From Liolophura sinensis (Eukaryota > Mollusca > Polyplacophora > Chitonida > Chitonidae), in assembly GCF_032854445.1 (NCBI RefSeq), contig NC_088301.1:59098512-59162511 (forward strand): DNA of 64,000 nucleotides. The letters run 5' to 3'. The notes under the pieces were generated by a model. It was not told the DNA's origin. It worked only from the letters and a program-made list of their open reading frames with translations, and ran no database searches. The position numbers and the translations under genes were made by a program. Positions 18,760 to 31,900 of the stretch are shown piece after piece (the first letter of the stretch is position 1; each line of letters starts with the position of its first letter).

Positions 18760-19918
18760 TAACGTCAGAGCAATCGTGGACCAGCAGTTAGCACAAACCA
18801 CCACGCTATGCTTTATTTTAACCCAGGGGTAGATCAGATTGCAATGCAACACTCGCAGGGCTCCATTAATGGTGTGTACTCTGAGTACTTCCACATGTAT
18901 TCTTAGTAAAACCCACATATTGTTTGGTCATTGGTCTTACTTGTTAGAAAAAAACCAAAAGGTAAACCTCAAAACTTCAGTTTGACTTTTTCCAACACAT
19001 GATATTTGGTGCGTGGTAGTAGGGTATTTAATTCTACGATTTCTGGAAGACTCAGTGGACTTTTAGATGTCAAAACGAGGCCATGGCTGTGTTGGAGATA
19101 TATGATGTATTGTCATAACTTTTTAAAAGTTTAAGGGGATTTTTTAAACTGAGTATGCTGTCACATGGTAGAGTGACATCAGTTCACTGAAGAATATGCC
19201 TTTCACAATTTGAGCAGCTGAGGAACAGGTCAGAGACTAAAAGGAACGATTAATCGTGTTTCTACAACTGCCCAATAAATGAAAAAGCAGTTTGACTGAT
19301 ATGATTACAACCGGCAGGGAATACACAGTGGTTTGATCCAACACATCTGATGTCCCACCACTCCTCGTGACAATGTCACTTTTCATTCCATTCCAGGTGA
19401 AAGCAGTTGTGAGGTCACGATGTCACAAAAAGATTGAACATTTGTAACCAATGTGTGGGACATTCGGTTGACCTTTTTGCAACAATTCTGCCTATGATTG
19501 ATCAATTTTGTGTTCATGATTAACAGTTTGGAAAGATCTATACTAATCAGAATTTTTTGTAGGCTAACAGAGAAGTTCAAGAAAACTGATTTTATAGCCT
19601 TCATCAAACATGATTTTCATATTCTAAACTTTAAGGGATCCAGAACTTGAAAGTCAATACTGATTGGTTGCCAGTGGATTTTGGCCTTGCCTTCCGGGCT
19701 TGTTGAATAAATATGTGCCATAAATAGTAAAGTAATGTACTAATGTATATTGCTGCCCACTAAGAGAAGAATGTGGAGTGAGAACATAATAAGACAAATT
19801 AGTAGCACATACACGTCTATGCACATGCATGATTATATATTAGTGAAGAATTTTGTTTCCATTTAAAGGGTGAAATTACTAATATGTATCTTTTTTTTTT
19901 ATTGTTGATCCTGATCAG
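18760..19918. other. Upstream flank or 5' intron of TATDN2
   Basis: No gene-like open frame with known similarity. It ends with the polypyrimidine tract and CAG acceptor at 19918 that opens the first TATDN2 coding exon. Confidence 0.5.
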
Positions 19919-19939
19919 GTCACCACCTGAAAGTGAAGG

Positions 19940-22900
19940 ATGCTGAATGGTAGTCTGGTTTGTTACTCAGACTCGGAAAGTAGTGAGGGACAAGATGGAG
20001 AGTTGGTAAGAAAAAAACTGACAGATGGCGCAATGAATCCTAAAAGGCAACAGGCAAGCCTAGATAATTCTGAGAAACATGTGTCAAAACTTTCTCCACA
20101 GAGACCTTTACTGGCTAATATTGTATACTCTCCCTCTGATGGTGATGAAGTTTTCGTAAATGACCCTGTTTCAGGCAGATGTTTCACCGAAACAAAAACA
20201 CCTAGACCAGGCTTAGTTTCCAGGTGTAAAATAGCGGTGACACCCTTGTGCATAGATGTATCGAGCATTCCACTTCCAGGAGAATCACCTGTAGAAGACA
20301 AAAGTAAGTTTGGATCAGGATCAAAGAAGTCCAAGCATTCGAGCAAAGCTTTGTATCTTCCACCAGCTCTGAGAACAAACTCCCAGTCCCCAGGCATTGG
20401 GTGTGGTGATAAGAAGGACACTTACAAAGAAGTGGATGGAGATACTCCCAAAAGAATCAACAGTTCAAAAACAGGTGAGACGGGGTCAAAACGAAAGGGA
20501 ACACCTTTATTTGAGGATCTTATTGACAGGGAAGAAGTTGTAAATACAAAGATGGTAAAGACTGAAGAACATTTTCTGGTGGACAGCACAAGTAATCATG
20601 GGGAATCAAGGCGTTTCTCAGAGCCTAAGAAAGTAACTCTCAGACCGTTTTGGTTAGCGTGTGCACCTCCAAGCAAACCATTCACAACATCATTATGCAT
20701 AAGTGAAGTGCATGGGAATCTTCGCAGTGAATTCATGTCAACATCATCTCAGCATTTTAGTTTACCGTTTGGTGCAAACAGCCTGAACAGTTCTCTAGAT
20801 AGCTATGCAGTCGAGCCAAATAGCCACAATTCTTTGCCAGACCTGTCCCGTTCTTGTGCCAAGCCGTCTGCTAAAACCCGGAGTCCCAGATTGTGCTCAC
20901 TCAGTGATTATGGCCGTTCCTCTGTCGACTCGTCTCCTTATCCAACACAGTCACCAGTAAATGTAAACTTGCGTATCAGTGAAACAGAATCAGGATCAAG
21001 AGATGCAGTACAAAGACGACACTCTCATGAGTCAATTGGTAGATCACTGTCTCGATCACGATTAAATTCTCTGCCTCCCAGACTGCGACGGCGTGTTGTG
21101 GAGATATCTCATACAAGTACTTGTAGGTATCAAACTAGTTCAGAATCACTCTCAAGGTCACCTTGGAAAGGCTGGGTATCTAACTTCCAGAAGAAGTACT
21201 TTGGCTTTAGTGATGAATATATCGACTCTCACTGCCATCTAGACTTCCTTTACAGGCGAGAAGGCTACACAGGATCTTTTCAGAAATACAAGGTCCTCCA
21301 CAAAGACACCTTTCCTGGAAACTTTGCTGGCTGTGTGGCAGTTTTCTGTGAACCACAGAGTTTTAAACCAAAGGGTAAGTTTTCTTTGAGTTTGATTGTT
21401 TGCTACCGACAGGCTCCAGTAATCTGTCCTGCAATAATTTGCAACTATCAGGGCTCCAGATAGCGTGCGTTTGTGCATAAATTACGCATAATTTTTTAAA
21501 CAATATGCATCAATTTTAAAAATCTTGTGTACCTGACACGCATCAAAACACAAAGATACGCAAGTGACTTTATTTTTATGGGTGTCGGCAGTTATGTATG
21601 TTGGAATACAAGAACAACGAAGCACATTTTGAGCTGGGCCATCTTCATTTCCGGGCAGAATGAAAGCCTGTGATCTCTGCCACACCTTTGCAGTAGTTTC
21701 TGATGATAAACATACTTTTGAAACCTGCGTAATTGAATAAGTAGCATCGGAGGTAGGCTTGAAAATGCGTGTTTTGCCGAACGCAAGAGCATTTAAACCC
21801 CTGTACACAGAAAAGTGCCATAAAGATATCAACATCGTTGTGACCGTGCCATTTAACTTTGACAGAAATAGTGAAAAAAACTGATGCAATCTAAGTGATA
21901 AAACATTTGGTTGGTAAATTGAATATCCCTATCTGAAAGTTTTATAGGTAGCCAGGATGCTCTTGTATCAGTATGTTGACAAGGGTTTAAAAGACATGCG
22001 TGTCTTTAATGTTAAGAGGTGTACTGTGAGATGTCGATTATAAACAGCATACATCAATATTTTTTTGTTACATGTACATGTAATTGGCTCAGCTTATGGC
22101 AATACTTTATGGCAATAGTGCGTGTGTGTTTGTGAGAAATACATGAACTTTTGTGTCGTTGCAGCCATTTACGATTGAAAGGCAAATTATTCAACTTATT
22201 TAACTCATCTGCTTACATTTACTCGCACTTATTGAAATTGACAAATAAGTACTCATCAGGCAAAAAACGTATCTGCAGCCTTGAACTATTGTATTGTTAG
22301 CGCAGTAAATGATGTAAACTTCCACTCATTGATTACAGTCGTTTATTTTCGCAAGGCTGAGTAAACGACAAGATGAAAGGAGTGGGTGATTAACCCCTCA
22401 CATGTTCCATTACCCTGCATGGCAGCTTTGATCCCTAGTCAACACCATGTGGGGTTAAGTCACTGACAACGAGGTGTGCAGGTCTCTCCCCCAGCCATCT
22501 ATAATCATACCCACAAATTAAACCGAAGAAAGTATTAACTCAAACAATGACTATTACAAACCTGTAAATTTCAAACACTGTCTCGAGCCATAGTCATGTC
22601 AACTGGGTACAAGGAGAACAATGTAAACTGCAATCCTTAAAACACAAAAGGATTGTTCGGGAAATGTGGAAGTCACGTCGCAGCATTATCTTCTGAATGG
22701 TTGTCTATTCTGAACCCTCACTATGCAACAAATATTTGTACACATGTATTTCAGCTACAAGTGGATTTTGCTGAGAAATATCTGTCACCTGGGATTAAGA
22801 TCTGTCTGTCTTAATCCCAGCTGTCAGCAATATCCTGCATATTTTGAATGAAGTATGTCATTCTACCTGCACATTTTGTTTTACTACAATCGTAACTGTC

Positions 22901-25900
22901 CTCCTATTGCTGAAGTGTTACCTTTCTGCGATTTTAAAGTCGGGGAAACCCCCACAACTGCTTTGACCTTTTTCCGGTAACAACGTGTGAGTCCAGCATA
23001 TTGGGAGTCGGAAAGGATTTGTCCGTGTTGTTGACATATTAGAAGCTCGCACAACAGTGACTGGCTATATATCGAAAAAAAGCACATATTTTATGGTTAC
23101 TGCTATGCAGGTATGCCCTGGTGTCGCCAGGGAGAGGTAAAATTATTTTCTTGCCTTTCATTGGCCAAAATCACACCATGGAGATTTTGAGCCCTGTGAT
23201 TGTAAGTTGTCACTTCAAACACAGTTTTTCATCATCTACTGGTAATTTGCAAGTAAGGAATTGCGGGGAGCTAGGTTATGTCACAGCCTTATATACGAAG
23301 AGCTCTGCATGCATATTAACGGATAGTTGACATGCCACTCAACATCAGGGGTTCATAGACATCAACCTTAACTACCATTGTGATTCAAAATACTGAATAA
23401 GGAGATTAAAAAACTCAAATGTATGCTGTAAACTAGAGAAAAACTAAATATATTTCAGTAAAACTTAATATGGGGAGTGCATTATCAGTTCAGTCTCACA
23501 ATTTTGTCTTGACTGTATTTGTGCCATGCACCCCGTTAATAGGACAATCATCCCAAAATGTCTACTGCTGGTCAAGTCACAATGTTAACCTTTAGGGCTG
23601 TAGCTCAGTCCCAAAGAGACCAATAAGCTTTGGTGCATAGGTGGCCCAGCCTAAGAAAGAAGCCACAAAATTCTTAACAGGTTGACCTCAAAATCTGGAC
23701 CTTTCTATGCCGGCGGCTGGGAGGGGTACCCAGCAATGCCGAGGGGATGTCACTTGCAGCCTCATCACCACCTGTCTCCTTGTGTCCTCTCCCCCGGAAT
23801 TTCAAACTTTCATCATTAAAACTCATACCAGCCCAAAGCTTAGACAATTTTTATCATTTTGATACCAAGCATGCCATCTGTCAAAATATCTCAATTTGGT
23901 CGAATGTTTTGGAAAGCTAGAATGTTTATTTGCAAGAAAAATGAAAAAATTCCAATGATCAAGTATTTTGCATTTTCCAATAACAAACATTTAGAAAATT
24001 ATGGATTTTCAAGAAGATTTTCTTGTTTACAGCAGTGCTAAGAAAAAAGTTAAAGGCCAAAAGTGTCAAAGTATATATCAAAAGATAGCTAATTTATTTG
24101 ACAATTCACTTACAAAATATAGGACATGCTTTTTGGGACCTTGCTACATAAAAAATTGAGACCTTACTACATCATAATACCTGCTGTAACATGATCAAAA
24201 CGGAAGTTTTAAACCTATAGGTTGTCAAAAAATCCCCAACAGAGTCCCTTTCATGTTTTGTGTTAATCCCATTTCACACCTATGAGAGGCTCCACGTGGG
24301 CCCTTCTGTTGGCAAGGAAAAATAGGGTTCAGGAGATCCCAAACTTTAAAAGGGGTTAGTTAGTCCGCTATGAGGATAGCTTTTCTCCCTTTCCAAACTC
24401 CATTCTAAACTCCATTCTAGAGAGCATGTAGCTGGGAATATATTGGTATAATTTCCTGAACAGTCATGATTGATATCACCACTGCCAGATGCTTTGGCAG
24501 TTAGAAATGTGTCTGTGTACTGATACATTGTTGTGAAGTGGAAACAATGGTAGTGGCAATAGAAAGGCCAGGTGCATTTTAGATGCAGGAAAATTGACAT
24601 AGACAGACAAAGCTGATATGTTCCATCCTTTAATCTTCATGCAACACAACATGATTTTGGCTCTCCTCTTCCTCATGGATAAAGATTTTGGACAGTGTAC
24701 ATTAGGTCAAAGCTCTTGATCTGAGCTGAGGCTTACTTGGGTGCTTAACACTCTTCATACTGTTAAACAAGCATCTGCATTGAATGATGTATTGAGGACA
24801 GAATAAATGTTTGATCTTTCACATGAAGGAAGAATCCCCTGAATCTCACAAAGTTTTTCACTAGGTCATGGGGTTCTACATGTACTTCACTCTGTCAAAA
24901 GTATCAGCTGGACAGGATTTTGGTTATATATTCACAGGCTCACCCCCTCTGTACATGACCTGAAAAGGCTAGGACTAAATGTTGAAGAATGTTTATTTTG
25001 AGGATTGCCAAATATTGGGTAAAATATATTTTAATTTTGGCCTAGGGTAGGTAGATATTTAAAAAAAAACTCAGTGTGGCACTATCAAAGGGCAGTTAGA
25101 TCTGAAAAAAAAGCTCAAAATGACCTTGAAAGAAACTCAGTGTTCTGATAGGATAGTTAACATTTTGACCTGTATGAACCCCTGCACATGTGTAAGAGTA
25201 CTGGGTGATTACGCTCACCAGTCTCCAGATAGTTTCCTCTCGAATTCCCTTTCATCATAAAATGGTGATCATAAAACAATCAAGGTGCACCTTTTTGTGA
25301 ATAGTAAGCCTTTTTATTTACTAAATTCATTATGATTTAAAAGTGAGGAAAACATGAACTGTTGGTGGCAGGAGCATAGACTGACTGCTCACTGAAGCAT
25401 GGGCTTGTTTATTACATTCGGCAACTGTCCTCTGACATAATCCTCTGACCACCGCCGATGCTCTCCTGCGGCGTCCAGTCAGTAAGAACCACAATCAAGC
25501 CAGTGAATGATGGAATACACTTTACAAGCCTAAGGGCGGAACTGAAGATCATTTACTATATGTGTCATAATGTCTGTGAAAGAAATAGAGAGTCTGAGAA
25601 TAATTTCTTGCTTCTTGCGTCATGCGTCATGTGTGAGGTGCCAGATACGTGCTTACTTAAATTGAATGCTTTTTTGTGCAGTTTAGCTTTAAAGTCATTC
25701 TTGAAGGAAAGTCCCTATTTATAAAGGTTTGTAACCAAGTAACTATGAACTAAAGTGCAAAATACAGCATAAATACACAAGTACAAATGCAGGCACTGCC
25801 AGGCTAGTTCATTTGAAACTAGGACTTGCAGGCTGAGCGTGATGTGTCTACCGCCACTTGGATGTAATGGCCTTCTCATTGGCTAATGGAGAAGAGATCT

Positions 25901-28900
25901 AAATACATGTATATTGGCTTGCAATATGGCGACCTCATGATATGTTTACTTGTTGGACTTAATTTTATACCTTAGCATCAACGAGAACAAAATATTAGAC
26001 TGAAATGGAACATCATCAGTTTATTATCAAAGAATGCCCTATAGCCGACACCGTAAATCCCACTGCATGTTCACACATGTATACCCAGTTTTCCTAATTG
26101 ACAAACAAGAACACATGACTTAATTGCAAAATAAATGATCAGAATGTCATGTTTGTGAGTCAGTTGTTTAAGGGAATTTGTGGCAGAGGTGTATACTGTA
26201 CATGTACTTGTATGATAGTTGGTAGACCTACCTGTTGGCTGTTTGCCAGGTTCACAGCTCTTTCAGTCCATTGAGGCAAAAAAAATTTCTTTGTGGTCTG
26301 ACCCAACCCCATGAGAAAAAATATTGTAGGTCGGTTGGGAAATGTCTTTTTATTCTGTCTTATGAAGCAATAAGGATACTATCAGTGTCATATGTATGCA
26401 TGCCTCAGTTTGTACTGCTTAAAGGTGGCCTAATTAACTGATGAAAAAACACTCAAATTAAAACTATAGGAAGACCCGAATTACAAGGCCGTAAGCTCAC
26501 TTAGCGCATGGACGCTTAGTTACGGTGGGAAAGCTGCATTATGATTGACACTTCACTTTACCTAACCTAACTTCGTTTTAGCATCTCTGCTGTATTTAGT
26601 TGTCTTCCTCCGTTCATCACAATTTGTAGTGAACATAAATGATGACGCACATATTTATTTATTTATTTATTTGATTGGTGTTTTACGCCGTACTTAAGAA
26701 TATTTCACTTATACGACTGCGGCCATCATTATGGTGGGAGGAAACCGTGCAGTGCCTAGGGGAAACCCACGTCCAACCGCAGGTTGCTGGCGGACCTTCT
26801 CATGTATGGCCGACAGGAAGCCAGCATGAGCTGGACTTGAACTCGCAGTGGTGCGACCGAGGCCCCCATGATGCACATAAAATCACCCCCTGTTAGCAGC
26901 AAACATATACCAAAACAGTTGATTCTGCGTAAATTATGCAATTCAGCTCTGCAATATCTTGAAGTGAAATTCAAAGGATTGAATATATTTTATAGTAACA
27001 GAAGCTTTGCTCTCAGCAGCCAATGAAATGGCTGGCTTTTGAACCATTCAGCAAGCCAAGTTAAGGTCTACAGCAACCAGTCACAGGGAAGGTAATAAAA
27101 GAGCAGGCTGTCTCTTCACCAGCCAATCAGATGAGGGCAGAAAACATATACATGTAGGTCTGACACATGAAGCACAAGGCTCGATGCGTATAGTGGAGCT
27201 TATCAGGGCAGACAAGGTCTAAACGTTAGTGTGGCTCCAAATTTGAAAGCTGTAAAACTTTGAAGGGAAATAGCTAATTCAGGCTCTCAGCATGCCCCTT
27301 CAGGAGGACTGCTCCTCACTTTTCTAAGTCTAGGACAGACCAGCCCACCAACCAACTGCTCACTAATAAACTGGCTGGGCATCATTTTATGCCTGTTGCA
27401 TTCAGTCACCTAAGTAAGCCTAATGTATTACATGTCGGTCATTAACTGTTTTGTGTGATACTCATCTTCTAGTAACATAGACCGAAGCTTGCCACGTGTC
27501 ATTATGTCATGTACTGTCCGCATCACAAGTGCATGTCATTATGACCGTGAACAGTAATGTTTAGTTGTAATGTCCCCAAGAAACAGTGGACCGCAGTGCA
27601 CTACATGTACATATCATTATGGCCGTGAACGGTAATGTTCAGTTGTACTGTCCCCAGGAAACAGCTCCCAGCCAGCATTCAGCTGTGGGGCCTGTTTGGG
27701 CCCTAAACGGGCTACTGCTTGGGGCCCTAACTGGTCAGCCCGTTTGGGCCCCAGGCAGATTTGTCCTCGGGCTCCACTTGGGCCCTACTTGGGCAATAAG
27801 GGCACCGTTTGGGCCCCAACCGGGCTAAAGTTTGGATGTTTGGACCGACTGGAATTATTCTAAACAGAAACTCACTTCGAACATCCAAAGAGAGTGGCAC
27901 TTGGGTAAGAACGTTCATTTACCAGGTATGGCTAGTACACCCAAGTGGAGAAATAATTAACAAAGTGGATCTGGTGCCATTTAGAGGGTCCCACATGCCA
28001 GTTACAAGGGAGGAAAGCCACCAACCTTGATTAAGATTGAGAACAGATAATTTACAAAACTTTTCCTTCATGCTGACCGGAATGGAACATGCAAAAAGTG
28101 ACAAACACATTTCATATTTTTGTAGAACTACTCCAAAATTTATTTCATACAAACTCAGAGATAGCATAATCCACTAGAAAGTTGTCAACAGAACAATCTT
28201 TTCTCAGAATGAATAAAACACTTCAAATTTGTGGACAGTCACAGTCAAACAGAAACAAAAGCTTTCTCACCATTGTAAATGAAGGAGAAATCATGTACAG
28301 TTAGTTGGGTATTTCCGAATCACGTTCTGCTCTTGAGGAGCGAGAGTAGCTTCTCTTTGTTACATGACAAACAATTATGTCATTTTCTTCACAAAATATT
28401 CATTTAAATTAAAGACCTGTAGACATATTTGATAAATATACTACAAATCCTGTGAGTTACAGAAGGTTCCCCTGCACACCTTAGGAGGAGTTGATTACAC
28501 AAAATATGGACTACAATGAGGACTACGTCATATTTCTTATAAAAGTTGGCTAAGTACAGAATGGGGGAATCGGGACAACAAATGATTTTTTATACTAAAT
28601 GAAAGACTTGTGCACATATTTGTTACCTATACTACAAATCGTGTGAGTTACAGAAGGTTACTTTTCCTACTGGGAGTTGATTACACAAAATATGCACGGC
28701 ATAAAGACTACATGTCATACTTGTTAAGTTCACACCCAGAAAATTGGCACAAAAAATGATTTTTTTACATTAAATTGATGACCTATTCACATATTTAACA
28801 TACAGACTATACATCCCGTGAGTTTCAAAAGCTTCCCTTGCTTACCTTAGGAAGAGTATCAACCAATACCGTCCCAGTCCACAGGAGAAGCAGTGTAGTG

Positions 28901-31900
28901 GGTGATGGCCCAGTACCATCCCCTTACTGCCCCTCCCATGAACTGGAACCTCTGGTACAGATGTGAAGAGCACAGACCAAGTGAGTGGGTGATGGCCCTT
29001 TCCCATCCCCTTTTTGGCCTGTGCAATGCACAAATGCACCTGAGGGTAATGGTGGCTCATACAGGAAAAATAATAAACTTACATTGAATTACATATAGTG
29101 GGACATGGCCTAGTGCCACTTACAGACAAAAACTACATTTAAAACCTACATAAAACACTAACTATCTAAACTAGCTGTTCTGGCCCTCTCTGCCATGGCT
29201 CTTTTGGCACGATTACCATCTCGGTCCCTCCCATTGCTCAGCCATTTGGAGACCGCTTTTTCAAACTCCTTTTTGTTTATGGCTGATGTCCGGGTATTGT
29301 TCTTCAAAGCACCTGAATTGAAATCAGTAAGGGAAAGACATAAAGAGAACAGAAATAAACATCTGAAGATGTTCTAACATCAATTAAACAGAAACTTTTG
29401 GTTTATCTTCCACTTTGTACTGTTGCTAGAACAGGTTTGTGCCTGGTCATAGATTATAATGAAATGTTTAACAATAGCTCGCGGGAATTTCCCTTTACCT
29501 CAGTTGGTAGAGTTTTGCACTGCAATAGTCCCGAGTTCAAACCCTGGTTTGACAACTGAACAATTCATTTAAGTCAGTCATCCATCAAATGCAGAGGTAA
29601 AATTATGTTCCACAAACAAAATAGAATACTTACGATAGACCAGTTCGAAAACCCTGGAGGTCCCAAATGCCCTCTTCCCATGACGCCCTATCAGATTGAA
29701 TTGGAGGGAGAGTGGATTTGTGAGAACATATCCCATCATTCTCCTTGTGGCTTCATCCACTGTCCGTCCTCCCAAGTCGCTCACAAAGGACACCTACATG
29801 GAAAACAAAATGGAATGAATCTTACACCTTCTTTTGATAAATGGTGACTTAAAAAATGTTATTTAAAACTTGTATATGTACTTGCAGAAGTGCAAATATG
29901 TTGAGGATATTTGTATGATTCACAATGTCAGGGGTTGTACTAAACACATTTTCCTTTTTCCAGTAAAGTTATCTCCTCTCGCCATCCTGTTTTTTTTTTG
30001 ACCTGCAGGGAAAAACTTTTCAAAAATTACATCTGGAATGTCAGTTGTTATTTCACTTCACCTTTCACCCCATCACTATGTTACATTATGTTACTACGCA
30101 ATGTTGCCAACAACTGCTAGCCTAGGGTTTACTACGTACTTTACGTGCCCCCTGCATCTCAACATGGTGTTGTTGTTGTTGTTAATTAACACCAGCTGAC
30201 CAAACTCTTATCCATGTTGATCACATACGTTAATCCTATAATTCACATACCAAACAACTCAGTGTGTACATAAAGTGTTAACACAGATGAAGATCCAGAC
30301 TTACCGATAATGAAGATTAACTGTGCTAGATTCTTTTGTCAGTCTGCTCTGTCTGTTTGTTCCTTGTGCGATCTCAACGTTGAAAAGAGCGCGAACTTCT
30401 TGCCGCACTCTCGAGAATTAGTCAGCTCGTTCCTTGTTCCTGTTAGCTCGTACTTTGTCCGATCGCCAATTGTGCGCAGCTGTGTACATGGCTTGGCCTT
30501 TCGCCACTGTGCTGCTGCATGTGCTTGTTACGCATTCTAATAGGCAGTCCTACGTACAGCCCAATCCATTTAGGGTGATTGGGGCCAAAGCAGAACTGTT
30601 TAAAATATATATGTATATATATTCAAATAAATTGATTTAAGACTAAAATATTTTTTTTTATCACTTAGTAGCCATATATTATTTCATTTGATGTTTTTAT
30701 TGCGTCGATCAAATATTTCTAATTTATATTGATTCAAATAAAGTAATTTTTAAAATATTTGCTGTCTCCAGAAATTAATATGCAAGTTAACGTTGAAAAG
30801 CCCATCAACTCCCCTCTCAGGCCCCAGTTGGTTAGCCCAGCCATAAAAGCCCATAGCAATGTCTCGCGGGCCCCAATCGGTTAGCCCATTCACATCCCAA
30901 CAACGGGCTGCCCAAAACAGCCCCAGGTGGGCCCCAGTGGGTTAGCCCATTCCAAGCCCAAGCCCAACTAGCCCGCGTAAACCCCACCTGGGCCCCGCAT
31001 GGACATGTTGGCTGGGAGTGGACCGCAGTGCACTACATGTACATATCATTATGGCCGTGAACGGTAATGTTCAGTTGCACTGTCCCCAGGAAACAGTGGA
31101 CCACAGTGCACTACATGTACATATCATTATGGCCATGAACGGTAATGTTGAGTTGTACTGTCCCCAGGAAACAGTGGACCGCAGTGTACTACATGTACAT
31201 ATCATTATGGCCGTGAACGGTAATGTTCAGTTGCACTGTCCCCAGGAAGCTGTGGACCACAGTGCGCTACATGTACATATCATTATGGCCACGAACGGTA
31301 ATGTTGAGTTGTACTGTCCCCAGAAAACTGTGGACCGCAGTGTACTACATGTACATATCATTATGGCCATGAACGGTAATGTTCAGTTGTACTGTCCCCA
31401 GGAAACATTGGAGTGCAGTGCACTACATGTACATATCATTATGGCCATGAACGGTAATGCTCAGTTGCACTGTCCCCAGGAAACAGTGGAGCGCAGTGCA
31501 CTACATGTACATGTCATTATGGCCGTGAACGGTAATGTTCAGTTGCACTGTCCCCAGGAAGCTGTGGACCACAGTGCGCTACATGTACATATCATTATGG
31601 CCACGAACGGTAATGTTGAGTTGTACTGTCCCCAGGAAACTGTGGACCGCAGTGTACTACATGCACATATCATTATGACCGTGAACGGTAATGTTCAGTT
31701 GTAATGTCCCCAGGAAACAGTGGACCGCAGTGCACTACATGTACATGTCATTATGACTGTGAACGGTAATGTTCATGTGTACTGTTGGACCTTGATTCGT
31801 CAGATGGCATGTGTTTCACCATCCTACATGCATAAAGGTTTCCGCTGTGTCCTTCAAGAGGCCATCTTAAAAAATAAAATGTGCCAAATGGAATCCGAAG

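Larger units (their letters stand above)
21375..27507 (+). other. TATDN2 intron 1, left part
   Basis: No exon of TATDN2 is seen here. It includes a segment at about 21440-21890 whose minus strand is open for 135 codons, with no family recognised. It also has a compact inverted repeat at 22789-22820, a SINE at 26653-26868, and otherwise AT-rich sequence without recognisable genes. Confidence 0.6.
27665..31018. mobile_element. 3.35-kb inverted-terminal element carrying a DUF4806-like gene, inserted in the 78-bp array
   Basis: The left end reads CTCCCAGCCAGCAT and the right end is its reverse complement, ATGTTGGCTGGGAG, with one mismatch. About 150-200 bp inside each end are G+C-rich and full of GGGCCC and GGGCTAA/TTAGCCC words in opposite orientation, so the inverted ends are long and diverged. 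Outside the ends, the 78-bp minisatellite continues in register (AAACAG on the left, TGGACC on the right), which defines the borders. Inside are a tRNA-like relic (29487-29560), three direct repeats (28404-28830) and an antisense DUF4806 reading frame. No transposase was recognised, so the superfamily is unknown and the element may be non-autonomous. Confidence 0.85.

Noticed and set aside
19963-20421. 152-codon minus-strand frame opposite TATDN2 exon 1
   Set aside because: Shadow of the long TATDN2 coding exon; no conserved domain.
29487-29560. Functional tRNA gene
   Set aside because: A- and B-box-like words are present but acceptor and anticodon stems do not pair convincingly.
31018-31704. 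228-codon open frame with repeated LHVHIIMAVNGNV
   Set aside because: It is the in-frame translation of a 78-bp tandem repeat inside TATDN2 intron 1; no splice context or known domain.
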